A model generated the notes under the pieces. It saw only the letters and a program-made list of their open reading frames with translations, was not told the origin of the DNA and searched no databases. 64,000 nucleotides of DNA from Dryocosmus kuriphilus (Eukaryota > Arthropoda > Insecta > Hymenoptera > Cynipidae): positions 241,097,054 to 241,161,053 of the forward strand of contig CM076189.1 in NCBI GenBank assembly GCA_038277395.1, given 5' to 3'. The number at the start of each line of letters is the position of its first letter. Position 1 is the stretch's first letter. The position numbers and the translations under genes were made by a program. Of this stretch, positions 25,331 to 39,715 are shown one piece after another.

Positions 25331-28300
25331 CGTCTACGTTCATGGAAGCGCTGGTGCCCGGAGTTTTTGTCGATTTTGACCAACGCGCGGGCACTTTTTT
25401 ACCAATATTATAGTTTGCGATGGTATCTCTGGACTGTATGTTGAAAAATATAAACATTAAAAGAGGTACACTTTTTTGATTTTGTATGTAATTAGACCGT
25501 CTACGTTCATGGAAGCGCTGGTGCCCGGAGTTTTTGTCGATTTTGACCAACGCGCGGGCACTTTTTTACCAATATTATAGTTTGCGATGGTATCTCTGGA
25601 CTATATGTTGAAAAATATAAACATTAAAAGAGGTACACTTTTTTGATTTTGTATGTAATTAGACCGTCTAGGTTCATGGAAGCGCTGGTGCCCGGAGTTT
25701 TTGTCGATTTTGACCAACGCGCGGGCACTTTTTTACCAATATTATAACTTGCGATGGTATCTCTGGACTATATGTTGAAAAATATAAACATTAAAAGAGG
25801 TACACTTTTTTGATTTTGTATGTAATTAGACCGTCTAGGTTCATGGAAGCGCTGGTGCCCGGAGTTTTTGTCGATTTTGACCAACGCGCGGGCACTTTTT
25901 TACCAATATTATAACTTGCGATGGTATCTCTGGACTATATGTTGAAAAATATAAAACATTAAAAGAGGTACACTTTTTTTTTGATTTTGTATGTAATTAG
26001 ACCGTCTACGTTCATGGAAGCGCTGGTGCCCGGAGTTTTTGTCGATTTTGACCAACGCGCGGGCACTTTTTTACCAATATTATAGTTTGCGATGGTATCT
26101 CTGGACTATATGTTGAAAAATATAAACATTAAAAAAAAGGTACACTTTTTTTTGATTTTGTATGTAATTAGACCGTCTACGTTCATGGAAGCGCTGGTGC
26201 CCGGAGTTTTTGTCGATTTTGACCAACGCGCGGGCACTTTTTTACCAATATTATAGTTTGCGATGGTATCTCTGGACTATATGTTGAAAAATATAAACAT
26301 TAAAAGAGGTACACTTTTTTTGATTTTGTATGTAATTAGACCGTCTACGTTCATGGAAGCGCTGGTGCCCGGAGATTTTTGTCGATTTTGACCAACGCGC
26401 GGGCACTTTTTTACCAATATTATAACTTGCGATGGTATCTCTGGACTATATGTTGAAAAATATAAACATTAAAAGAGGTACACTTTTTTGATTTTGTATG
26501 TAATTAGACCGTCTAGTTCATGGAAGCGCTGGTGCCCGGAGTTTTTGTCGATTTTGACCAACGCGCGGGCACTTTTTTTACCAATATTATAGTTTGCGAT
26601 GGTATCTCTGGACTATATGTTGAAAAATATAAACATTAAAAGAGGTACACTTTTTTGATTTTGTATGTAATTAGACCGTCTACTACGTTCATGGAAGCGC
26701 TGGTGCCCGGAGTTTTTGTCGATTTTGACCAACGCGCGGGCACTTTTTTACCAATATTATAGTTTGCGATGGTATCTCTGGACTATATGTTGAAAAAATA
26801 TAAACATTAAAAGAGGTACACTTTTTTTTTGATTTTGTATGTAATTAGACCGTCTAGTTCATGGAAGCGCTGGTGCCCGGAGTTTTTGTCGATTTTGACC
26901 AACGCGCGGGCACTTTTTTTTACCAATATTATAGTTTGATGGTATCTCTGGACTATATGTTGAAAAATATAAACATTAAAAGAGGTACACTTTTTTTTGA
27001 TTTTGTATGTAATTAGACCGTCTACGTTCATGGAAGCGCTGGTGCCCGGAGTTTTTGTCGATTTTGACCAACGCGCGGGCACTTTTTTTACCAATATTAT
27101 AGTTTGCGATGGTATCTCTGACTATATGTTGAAAAATATAAACATTAAAAGAGGTACACTTTTTTTTGATTTTGTATGTAATTAGACCGTCTACGTTCAT
27201 GGAAGCGCTGGTGCCCGGAGTTTTTTGTCGATTTTGACCACCAACGCGCGGGCACTTTTTTACCAATATTATAGTTTGCGATGGTATCTCTGGACTATAT
27301 GTTGAAAAATATAAACATTAAAAGAGGTACACTTTTTTTTTGATTTTGTATGTAATTAGACCGTCTACGTTCATGGAAGCGCTGGTGCCCGGAGTTTTTG
27401 TCGATTTTGACCAACGCGCGGGCACTTTTTTACCAATATTATAGTTTGCGATGGTATCTCTGGACTATATGTTGAAAAAATATAAACATTAAAAGAGGTA
27501 CACTTTTTTTGATTTTGTATGTAATTAGACCGTCTACGTTCATGGAAGCGCTGGTGCCCGGAGTTTTTGTCGATTTTGACCAACGCGCGGGCACTTTTTT
27601 ACCAATATTATAGTTTGCGATGGTATCTCTGGACTATATGTTGAAAAATATAAACATTAAAAGAGGTACACTTTTTTTTGATTTTGTATGTAATTAGACC
27701 GTCTAGTTCATGGAAGCGCTGGTGCCCGGAGTTTTTGTCGATTTTGACCAACGCGCGGGCACTTTTTTACCAATATTATAGTTGCGATGGTATCTCTGGA
27801 CTATATGTTGAAAAATATAAACATTAAAAGAGGTACACTTTTTTGATTTTGTATGTAATTAGACCGTCTAGGTTCATGGAAGCGCTGGTGCCCGGAGTTT
27901 TTGTCGATTTTGACCAACGCGCGGGCACTTTTTTACCAATATTATAGTTTGCGATGGTATCTCTGGACTATATGTTGAAAAATATAAACATTAAAAGAGG
28001 TACACTTTTTTTGATTTTGTATGTAATTAGACCGTCTACGTTCATGGAAGCGCTGGTGCCCGGAGTTTTTGTCGATTTTGACCAACGCGCGGGCACTTTT
28101 TTACCAATATTATAGTTTGCGATGGTATCTCTGGACTGTATGTTGAAAAATATAAACATTAAAAGAGGTACACTTTTTTTTTGATTTTGTATGTAATTAG
28201 ACCGTCTAGGTTCATGGAAGCGCTGGTGCCCGGAGTTTTTGTCGATTTTGACCAACGCGCGGGCACTTTTTTACCAATATTATAACTTGCGATGGTATCT

Positions 28301-31300
28301 CTGGACTATATGTTGAAAAATATAAACATTAAAAGAGGTACACTTTTTTTTGATTTTGTATGTAATTAGACCGTCTACGTTCATGGAAGCGCTGGTGCCC
28401 GGAGTTTTTGTCGATTTTGACCAACGCGCGGGCACTTTTTTTACCAATATTATAACTTGCGATGGTATCTCTGGACTATATTTGTTGAAAAATATAAACA
28501 TTAAAAGAGGTACACTTTTTTGATTTTGTATGTAATTAGACCGTCTAGGTTCATGGAAGCGCTGGTGCCCGGAGATTTTGTCGATTTTGACCAACGCGCG
28601 GGCACTTTTTACCAATATTATAGTTTGCGATGGTATCTCTGGACTATATGTTGAAAAATATAAACATTAAAAGAGGTACACTTTTTTGATTTTGTATGTA
28701 ATTAGACCGTCTACGTTCATGGAAGCGCTGGTGCCCGGAGTTTTTGTCGATTTTGACCAACGCGCGGGCACTTTTTTACCAATATTATAGTTTGCGATGG
28801 TATCTCTGGACTATATGTTGAAAAATATAAACATTAAAAGAGGTACACTTTTTTTGATTTTGTATGTAATTAGACCGTCTACGTTCATGGAAGCGCTGGT
28901 GCCCGGAGTTTTTGTCGATTTTGACCAACGCGCGGGCACTTTTTTACCAATATTATAGTTTGCGATGGTATCTCTGGACTATATGTTGAAAAATATAAAC
29001 ATTAAAAGAGGTACACTTTTTTTTGATTTTGTATGTAATTAGACCGTCTACGTTCATGGAAGCGCTGGTGCCCGGAGTTTTTGTCGATTTTGACCAACGC
29101 GCGGGCACTTTTTACCAATATTATAACTTGCGATGGTATCTCTGGACTATATGTTGAAAAATATAAACATTAAAAGAGGTACACTTTTTTGATTTTGTAT
29201 GTAATTAGACCGTCTAGTTCATGGAAGCGCTGGTGCCCGGAGTTTTTGTCGATTTTGACCAACGCGCGGGCACTTTTTTACCAATATTATAGTTTGCGAT
29301 GGTATCTCTGGACTATATGTTGAAAAATATAAACATTAAAAGAGGTACACTTTTTTTGATTTTGTATGTAAATTAGACCGTCTACGTTCATGGAAGCGCT
29401 GGTGCCCGGAGTTTTTGTCGATTTTGACCAACGCGCGGGCACTTTTTTACCAATATTATAGTTTTGCGATGGTATCTCTGGACTATATGTTGAAAAATAT
29501 AAACATTAAAAGAGGTACACTTTTTTGATTTTGTATGTAATTAGACCGTCTAGGTTCATGGAAGCGCTGGTGCCCGGAGTTTTTGTCGATTTTGACCAAC
29601 GCGCGGGCACTTTTTTACCAATATTATAACTTTGCGATGGTATCTCTGGACTATATGTTGAAAAATATAAAAATTAAAAGAGGTACACTTTTTTTTGATT
29701 TTGTATGTAATTAGACCGTCTAGGTTCATGGAAGCGCTGGTGCCCGGAGTTTTTGTCGATTTTGACCAACGCGCGGGCACTTTTTTACCAATATTATAGT
29801 TTGCGATGGTATCTCTGGACTATATGTTGAAAAATATAAACATTAAAAGAGGTACACTTTTTTTTGATTTTGTATGTAATTAGACCGTCTAGGTTCATGG
29901 AAGCGCTGGTGCCCGGAGTTTTTGTCGATTTTGACCAACGCGCGGGCACTTTTTTTACCAATATTATAGTTTGCGATGGTATCTCTGGACTATATGTTGA
30001 AAAATATAAACATTAAAAGAGGTACACTTTTTTGATTTTGTATGTAATTAGACCGTCTACGTTCATGGAAGCGCTGGTGCCCGGAGTTTTTGTCGATTTT
30101 GACCAACGCGCGGGCACTTTTTTACCAATATTATAGTTTGCGATGGTATCTCTGGACTATATGTTGAAAAATATAAACATTAAAAGAGGTACACTTTTTT
30201 GATTTTGTATGTAATTAGACCGTCTACTAGTTCATGGAAGCGCTGGTGCCCGGAGTTTTTGTCGATTTTGACCAACGCGCGGGCACTTTTTTACCAATAT
30301 TATAGTTTGCGATGGTATCTCTGGACTATATGTTGAAAAAATATAAACATTAAAAGAGGTACACTTTTTTTTTTTGATTTTGTATGTAATTAGACCGTCT
30401 ACGTTCATGGAAGCGCTGGTGCCCGGAGATTTTGTCGATTTTGACCAACGCGCGGGCACTTTTTTACCAATATTATAGTTTGCGATGGTATCTCTGGACT
30501 ATATGTGTGAAAAATATAAAACATTAAAAGAGGTACTTTTTTTTTTGATTTTGTATGTAATTAGACCGTCTACGTTCATGGAAGCGCTGGTGCCCGGAGT
30601 TTTTGTCGATTTTGACCAACGCGCGGGCACTTTTTTACCAATATTATAACTTGCGATGGTATCTCTGGACTATATGTTGAAAAATATAAACATTAAAAGA
30701 GGTACACTTTTTTTTTGATTTTGTATGTAATTAGACCGTCTACGTTCATGGAAGCGCTGGTGCCCGGAGTTTTTGTCGATTTTGACCAACGCGCGGGCAC
30801 TTTTTTACCAATATTATAGTTTGCGATGGTATCTCTGGACTGTATGTTGAAAAATATAAACATTAAAAGAGGTACACTTTTTTGATTTTGTATGTAATTA
30901 GACCGTCTACGTTCATGGAAGCGCTGGTGCCCGGAGTTTTTGTCGATTTTGACCAACGCGCGGGCACTTTTTTACCAATATTATAGTTTGCGATGGTATC
31001 TCTGGACTATATGTTGAAAAATATAAACATTAAAAGAGGTACACTTTTTTTTGATTTTGTATGTAATTAGACCGTCTAGGTTCATGGAAGCGCTGGTGCC
31101 CGGAGTTTTTGTCGATTTTGACCAACGCGCGGGCACTTTTTTACCAATATTATAACTTGCGATGGTATCTCTGGACTATATGTTGAAAAATATAAACATT
31201 AAAAGAGGTACACTTTTTTTTTGATTTTGTATGTAATTAGACCGTCTAGTTCATGGAAGCGCTGGTGCCCGGAGTTTTTGTCGATTTTGACCAACGCGCG

Positions 31301-34300
31301 GGCACTTTTTTACCAATATTATAACTTGCGATGGTATCTCTGGACTATATGTTGAAAAATATAAACATTAAAAGAGGTACACTTTTTTGATTTTGTATGT
31401 AATTAGACCGTCTAGGTTCATGGAAGCGCTGGTGCCCGGAGTTTTTGTCGATTTTTGACCAACGCGCGGGCACTTTTTTACCAATATTATAACTTTGCGA
31501 TGGTATCTCTGGACTATATGTTGAAAAATATAAACATTAAAAGAGGTACACTTTTTTGATTTTGTATGTAATTAGACCGTCTACGTTCATGGAAGCGCTG
31601 CCCGGAGTTTTTGTCGATTTTGACCAACGCGCGGGCACTTTTTTACCAATATTATAGTTTGCGATGGTATCTCTGGACTATATGTTGAAAAATATAAACA
31701 TTAAAAGAGGTACACTTTTTTTTGATTTTGTATGTAATTAGACCGTCTAGGTTCATGGAAGCGCTGGTGCCCGGAGTTTTTGTCGATTTTGACCAACGCG
31801 CGGGCACTTTTTTTTTACCAATATTATAACTTTGCGATGGTATCTCTGGACTATATGTTGAAAAATATAAACATTAAAAGAGGTACACTTTTTTGATTTT
31901 GTATGTAATTAGACCGTCTACGTTCATGGAAGCGCTGGTGCCCGGAGTTTTTGTCGATTTTGACCAACGCGCGGGCACTTTTTTACCAATATTATAGTTT
32001 GCGATGGTATCTCTGGACTATATGTTGAAAAATATAAAATTAAAAGAGGTACACTTTTTTTGATTTTGTATGTAATTAGACCGTCTACGTTCATGGAAGC
32101 GCTGGTGCCCGGAGTTTTTGTCGATTTTGACCAACGCGCGGGCACTTTTTTACCAATATTATAACTTGCGATGGTATCTCTGGACTATATGTGTTGAAAA
32201 ATATAAAAACATTAAAAGAGGTACACTTTTTTTGATTTTGTATGTAATTAGACCGTCTAGGTTCATGGAAGCGCTGGTGCCCGGAGATTTTGTCGATTTT
32301 GACCAACGCGCGGGCACTTTTTTACCAATATTATAACTTGCGATGGTATCTCTGGACTATATGTTGAAAAATATAAACATTAAAAAAGAGGTACACTTTT
32401 TTTTGATTTTTTGTATGTAATTAGACCGTCTAGTTCATGGAAGCGCTGGTGCCCGGAGTTTTTGTCGATTTTTGACCAACGCGCGGGCACTTTTTTACCA
32501 ATATTATAGTTTGCGATGGTATCTCTGGACTGTATGTTGAAAAATATAAAACATTAAAAGAGGTACACTTTTTTGATTTTGTATGTAATTAGACCGTCCG
32601 TCTACGTTCATGGAAGCGCTGGTGCCCGGAGTTTTTTTGTCGATTTTGACCAACGCGCGGGCACTTTTTTACCCAATATTATAGTTTGCGATGGTATCTC
32701 TGGACTATATGTTGAAAAATATAAACATTAAAAGAGGTACACTTTTTTTTTGATTTTGTATGTAATTAGACCGTCTACGTTCATGGAAGCGCTGGTGCCC
32801 GGAGATTTTCGATTTTGACCAACGCGCGGGCACTTTTTTACCAATATTATAACTTGCGATGGTATCTCTGGACTATATGTTGAAAAATATAAACATTAAA
32901 AGAGGTACACTTTTTTGATTTTGTATGTAATTAGACCGTCTAGGTTCATGGAAGCGCTGGTGCCCGGAGATTTTTGTCGATTTTGACCAACGCGCGGGCA
33001 CTTTTTTACCAATATTATAGTTTGCGATGGTATCTCTGGACTATATGTTGAAAAATATAAAAACATTAAAAGAGGTACACTTTTTTTTTGATTTTGTATG
33101 TAATTAATGACCGTCTAGGTTCATGGAAGCGCTGGTGCCCCCGGAGTTTTTGTCGATTTTGACCAACGCGCGGGCACTTTTTTACCAATATTATAGTTTG
33201 CGATGGTATCTCTGGACTGTATGTTGAAAAATATAAACATTAAAAGAGGTACACTTTTTTGATTTTGTATGTAATTAGACCGTCTACGTTCATGGAAGCG
33301 CTGGTGCCCGGAGTTTTTGTCGATTTTGACCAACGCGCGGGCACTTTTTTACCAATATTATAGTTTGCGATGGTATCTCTGGACTATATGTTGAAAAATA
33401 TAAACATTAAAAGAGGTACACTTTTTTGATTTTGTATGTAATTAGACCGTCTAGGTTCATGGAAGCGCTGGTGCCCGAGAGAGTTTTTGTCGATTTTGAC
33501 CAACGCGCGGGCACTTTTTTACCAATATTATAGTTTGCGATGGTATCTCTGGACTATATGTTGAAAAATATAAACATTAAAAGAGGTACACTTTTTTGAT
33601 TTTGTGTGTAATTAGACCGTCTAGTTCATGGAAGCGCTGGTGCCCGGAGTTTTTTGTCGATTTTGACCAACGCGCGGGCACTTTTTTACCAATATATTAT
33701 AGTTTGCGATGGTATCTCTGGACTGTATGTTGAAAAATATAAAATTAAAAGAGGTACACTTTTTTGATTTTGTATGTAATTAGACCGTCTAGGTTCATGG
33801 AAGCGCTGGTGCCCGGAGTTTTTGTCGATTTTGACCAACGCGCGGGCACTTTTTTACCAATATTATAGTTTGCGATGGTATCTCTGGACTATATGTTGAA
33901 AAATATAAACATTAAAAGAGGTACACTTTTTTGATTTTGTATGTAATTAGACCGTCTACGTTCATGGAAGCGCGCTGGTGCCCGGAGTTTTTGTCGATTT
34001 TGACCAACGCGCGGGCACTTTTTTACCAATATTATAGTTTGCGATGGTATCTCTGGACTGTATGTTGAAAAATATAAACATTAAAAGAGGTACACTTTTT
34101 TTTTGATTTTTTATGTAATTAGACCGTCTACGTTCATGGAAGCGCTGGTGCCCGGAGTTTTTGTCGATTTTGACCAACGCGCGGGCACTTTTTTTTACCA
34201 ATATTATAGTTTGCGATGGTATCTCTGGACTATATGTTGAAAAATATAAACATTAAAAGAGGTACACTTTTTTTGATTTTGTATGTAATTAGACCGTCTA

Positions 34301-36654
34301 CGTTCATGGAAGCGCTGGTGCCCGGAGTTTTTGTCGATTTTGACCAACGCGCGGGCACTTTTTTTACCAATATTATAGTTTGCGATGGTATCTCTGGACT
34401 ATATGTTGAAAAATATAAAATTAAAAGAGGTACACTTTTTTTGATTTTGTATGTAATTAGACCGTCTACGTTCATGGAAGCGCTGGTGCCCGGAGTTTTT
34501 GTCGATTTTGACCAACGCGCGGGCACTTTTTTACCAATATTATAACTTTGCGATGGTATCTCTGGACTATTTGTTGAAAAATATAAACATTAAAAGAGGT
34601 ACACTTTTTTTGATTTTGTATGTAATTAGACCGTCTAGTTCATGGAAGCGCTGGTGCCCGGAGTTTTTGTCGATTTTGACCAACGCGCGGGCACTTTTTT
34701 ACCAATATTATAGTTTGCGATGGTATCTCTGGACTATATGTTGAAAAATATAAACATTAAAAGAGGTACACTTTTTTTTGATTTTGTATGTAATTAGACC
34801 GTCTACGTTCATGGAAGCGCTGGTGCCCGGAGTTTTTGTCGATTTTGACCAACGCGCGGGCACTTTTTTACCAATATTATAACTTTGCGATGGTATCTCT
34901 GGACTATATGTTGAAAAATATAAACATTAAAAGAGGTACACTTTTTTTTTGATTTTGTATGTAATTAGACCGTCTACGTTCATGGAAGCGCTGGTGCCCG
35001 GAGTTTTTTGTCGATTTTGACCAACGCGCGGGCACTTTTTTTTACCAATATTATAGTTTGCGATGGTATCTCTGGACTATATGTTGAAAAATATAAACAT
35101 TAAAAGAGGTACACTTTTTTTTTGATTTTGTATGTAATTAGACCGTCTACGTTCATGGAAGCGCTGGTGCCCGGAGATTTTGTCGATTTTGACCAACGCG
35201 CGGGCACTTTTTTACCAATATTATAGTTTGCGATGGTATCTCTGGACTATATGTTGAAAAATATAAACATTAAAAGAGGTACACTTTTTTTTTGATTTTG
35301 TATGTAATTAGACCGTCTACGTTCATGGAAGCGCTGGTGCCCGGAGTTTTTGTCGATTTTGACCAACGCGCGGGCACTTTTTTTACCAATATTATAACTT
35401 GCGATGGTATCTCTGGACTATATGTTGAAAAATAAAACATTAAAAGAGGTACACTTTTTTTGATTTTGTATGTAATTAGACCGTCTAGGTTCATGGAAGC
35501 GCTGGTGCCCGGAGTTTTTGTCGATTTTGACCAACGCGCGGGCACTTTTTTACCAATATTATAGTTTGCGATGGTATCTCTGGACTGTATGTTGAAAAAT
35601 ATAAACATTAAAGAGGTACACTTTTTTTGATTTTGTATGTAATTAGACCGTCTAGGTTCATGGAAGCGCTGGTGCCCGGAGATTTTGTCGATTTTGACCA
35701 ACGCGCGGGCACTTTTTTACCAATATTATAGTTTGCGATGGTATCTCTGGACTATATGTTGAAAAATATAAACATTAAAAGAGGTACACTTTTTTGATTT
35801 TGTATGTAATTAGACCGTCTAGTTCATGGAAGCGCTGGTGCCCGGAGTTTTTGTCGATTTTGACCAACGCGCGGGCACTTTTTTACCAATATTATAGTTT
35901 GCGATGGTATCTCTGGACTATATGTTGAAAAATATAAAATTTAAAAGAGGTACACTTTTTTTGATTTTGTATGTAATTAGACCGTCTACGTTCATGGAAG
36001 CGCTGGTGCCCGGAGTTTTTGTCGATTTTGACCAACGCGCGGGCACTTTTTTTACCAATATTATAGTTTGCGATGGTATCTCTGGACTATATGTTGAAAA
36101 ATATAAAAATTAAAAGAGGTACACTTTTTTTTGATTTTGTATGTAATTAGACCGTCTACGTTCATGGAAGCGCTGGTGCCCGGAGTTTTTGTCGATTTTG
36201 ACCAACGCGCGGGCACTTTTTTACCAATATTATAACTTGCGATGGTATCTCTGGACTATATGTTGAAAAATATAAACATTAAAAGAGGTACACTTTTTTT
36301 TTTGATTTTGTATGTAATTAGACCGTCTAGGTTCATGGAAGCGCTGGTGCCCGGAGTTTTTGTCGATTTTGACCAACGCGCGGGCACTTTTTTTTACCAT
36401 ATTATAACTTGCGATGGTATCTCTGGACTATATGTTGAAAAATATAAACATTAAAAGAGGTACACTTTTTTTTTGATTTTGTATGTAATTAGACCGTCTA
36501 GGTTCATGGAAGCGCTGGTGCCCGGAGTTTTTGTCGATTTTGACCAACGCGCGGGCACTTTTTTACCAATATTATAGTTTGCGATGGTATCTCTGGACTA
36601 TATGTTGAAAATATAAACATTAAAAGAGGTACACTTTTTTGATTTTGTATGTAA

Positions 36655-37025
36655 TTAGACCGTCTACGTTTTTGACATGGAAGCGCTGGTGCCCGGAGTT
36701 TTTTTTTTGACCAACGCGCGGGGCACTTTTTTACCAATATTATAGTTGCGCGATGGTATCTAGGACTATATGTTGAAAAATATAAACATTAAAAGAGGTA
36801 CACTTTTTTGATTTTGTATGTAATTAGACCGTCTCTAGTTCATGGAAGCGCTGTGCCCGGAGTTTTTTTTGTCGATTTTGACCAACGCGCGGGGCACTTT
36901 TTTACCAATATTATAGTTTGCGATGGTATCTCTGGACTATATGTTGAAAAATATAAACATTAAAAGAGGTACACTTTTTTTGATTTTGTATGTAATTTTG
37001 TATGTATTTTGTATTAGACCGTCTA
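36655..37025 (+). repeat. Irregular monomers with small insertions and losses
   Basis: Departures include CTACGTTTTTGACATGG, GTATCTAGGACTATATG, GCGCTGTGCCCGG (a lost GG), and a tripled TTTGTATGTA segment at about 36985-37015. The flanking monomers are normal. Errors cluster here more than in the surrounding 10 kb. Confidence 0.7.
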
Positions 37026-39649
37026 CGTTCATGGAAGCGCTGCCCGGAGTTTTTGTCGATTTTGACCAACGCGCGGGGCACTTTTTTACCAATATTATAA
37101 TTTTGCGATGGTATCTCTGGACTATATGTTGAAAAATATAAACATTAAAAGAGGTACAGTTTTTTTTTTGATTTTGTATGTAATTAGACCGTCTAGGTTC
37201 ATGGATGGAAGCGCTGGTGCCCGGAGTTTTTGTCGATTTTGACCAACGCGCGGGCACTTTTTTAACCAATATTATAGTTTGCGATGGTATCTCTGGACTG
37301 TATGTTGAAAAATATAAACATTAAAAGAGGTACACTTTTTTTTGATTTTGTATGTAATTAGACCGTCTACGTTCATGGAAGCGCTGGTGCCCGGAGTTTT
37401 TTGTCGATTTTGACCAACGCGCGGGCACTTTTTTACCAATATTATAGTTTGCGATGGTATCTCTGGACTATATGTTGAAAAATATAAACATTAAAAGAGG
37501 TACACTTTTTTTTTGATTTTGTATGTAATTAGACCGTCTACGTTCATGGAAGCGCTGGTGCCCGGAGTTTTTGTCGATTTTGACCAACGCGCGGGCACTT
37601 TTTTACCAATATTATAGTTTGCGATGGTATCTCTGGACTATATGTTGAAAAATATATAAACATTAAAAGAGGTACACTTTTTTTTTTGATTTTGTATGTA
37701 ATTAGACCGTCTACGTTCATGGAAGCGCTGGTGCCCGGAGTTTTTTGTCGATTTTGACCAACGCGCGGGCACTTTTTTACCAATATTATAAACTTGCGAT
37801 GGTATCTCTGGACTATATGTTGAAAAATATAAAACATTAAAAGAGGTACACTTTTTTGATTTTGTATGTAATTAGACCGTCTAGTTCATGGAAGCGCTGG
37901 TGCCCGGAGTTTTTTGTCGATTTTGACCAACGCGCGGGCACTTTTTTACCAATATTATAGTTTGCGATGGTATCTCTGGACTATATGTTGAAAAATATAA
38001 AAACATTAAAAGAGGTACACTTTTTTTGATTTTGTATGTAATTAGACCGTCTACGTTCATGGAAAGACGCTGGTGCCCGGAGATTTTTGTCGATTTTGAC
38101 CAACGCGCGGGCACTTTTTTACCAATATTATAAACTTGCGATGGTATCTCTGGACTATATGTTGAAAAATAAACATTAAAAGAGGTACACTTTTTTTTGA
38201 TTTTGTATGTAATTAGACCGTCTAGGTTCATGGAAGCGCTGGTGCCCGGAGTTTTTGTCGATTTTGACCAACGCGCGGGCACTTTTTTACCAATATTATA
38301 ACTTGCGATGGTATCTCTGGACTATATTGAAAAATATAAACATTAAAAGAGGTACACTTTTTTGATTTTGTATGTAATTAGACCGTCTACGTTCATGGAA
38401 GAAGCTGGTGCCCGGAGTTTTTGTCGATTTTGACCAACGCGCGGGCACTTTTTTACCAATATTATAGTTTGCGATGGTATCTCTGGACTATATGTTGAAA
38501 AATATAAAACATTAAAAGAGGTACACTTTTTTTGATTTTGTATGTAATTAGACCGTCTAAACGTTCATGGAAGCGCTGGTGCCGGAGTTTTTGTCGATTT
38601 TGACCAACGCGCGGGCACTTTTTTACCAATATTATAACTTTGCGATGGTATCTCTGGACTATATGTTGAAAAATATAAACATTAAAAAGAGGTACACTTT
38701 TTTGATTTTGTATGTAATTAGACCGTCTAGGTTCATGGAAGCGCTGGTGCCCGGAGTTTTTGTCGATTTTTTTGACCAACGCGCGGGCACTTTTTTACCA
38801 ATATTATAGTTGCGATGGTATCTCTGGACTATATGTTGAAAAATATAAACATTAAAAGAGGTACACTTTTTTTTTTGATTTTGTATGTAATTAGACCGTC
38901 TAGTTTCATGGAAGCGCTGGTGCCCGGAGTTTTTGTCGATTTTGACCAACGCGCGGGCACTTTTTTACCAATATTATAGTTTGCGATGGTATCTCTGGAC
39001 TATATGTTGAAAAATATAAAAACATTAAAAGAGGTACACTTTTTTTTTGATTTTGTATGTAATTAGACCGTCTAGGTTCATGGAAGCGCGGTGCCCGGAG
39101 TTTTTGTCGATTTTGACCAACGCGCGGGCACTTTTTTTACCAATATTATAGTTTGCGATGGTATCTCTGGACTATGTTGAAAAATATAAACATTAAAAGA
39201 GGTACACTTTTTTTTTTGATTTTGTATGTAATTAGACCGTCTACGTTCATGGAAGCGCTGCTGGTGCCCGGAGTTTTTGTCGATTTTGACCAACGCGCGG
39301 GCACTTTTTTACCAATATTATAGTTTGCGATGGTATCTCTGGACTATATGTTGAAAAATATAAACATTAAAAAAGAGGTACACTTTTTTTTTTGTATGTA
39401 ATTAGACCGTCTAGGTTCATGGAAGCGCTGGTGCCCGGAGTTTTTGTCGATTTTGACCAACGCGCGGGCACTTTTTTACCAATATTATAGTTTGCGATGG
39501 TATCTCTGGACTATATGTTGAAAAATATAAACATTAAAAGAGGTACACTTTTTTTTGATTTTGTATGTAATTAGACCGTCTACGTTCATGGAAGCGCTGG
39601 TGCCCGGAGTTTTTGTCGATTTTGACCAACGCGCGGGCACTTTTTTACC

Positions 39650-39715
39650 AATATTATATATTAAAAGGCTTTTTTTGATGGTATCTCTGGACTATATGTT
39701 GAAAAAACCATAAAC
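39650..39715 (+). repeat. Monomer with replaced segment
   Basis: After ATATTATATATTAAAAGG a seven-T run leads straight into GATGGTATC, so the TAGTTTGC segment is replaced. Further on AAATATAAAC reads AAACCATAAAC. The event is a single copy. Confidence 0.65.
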
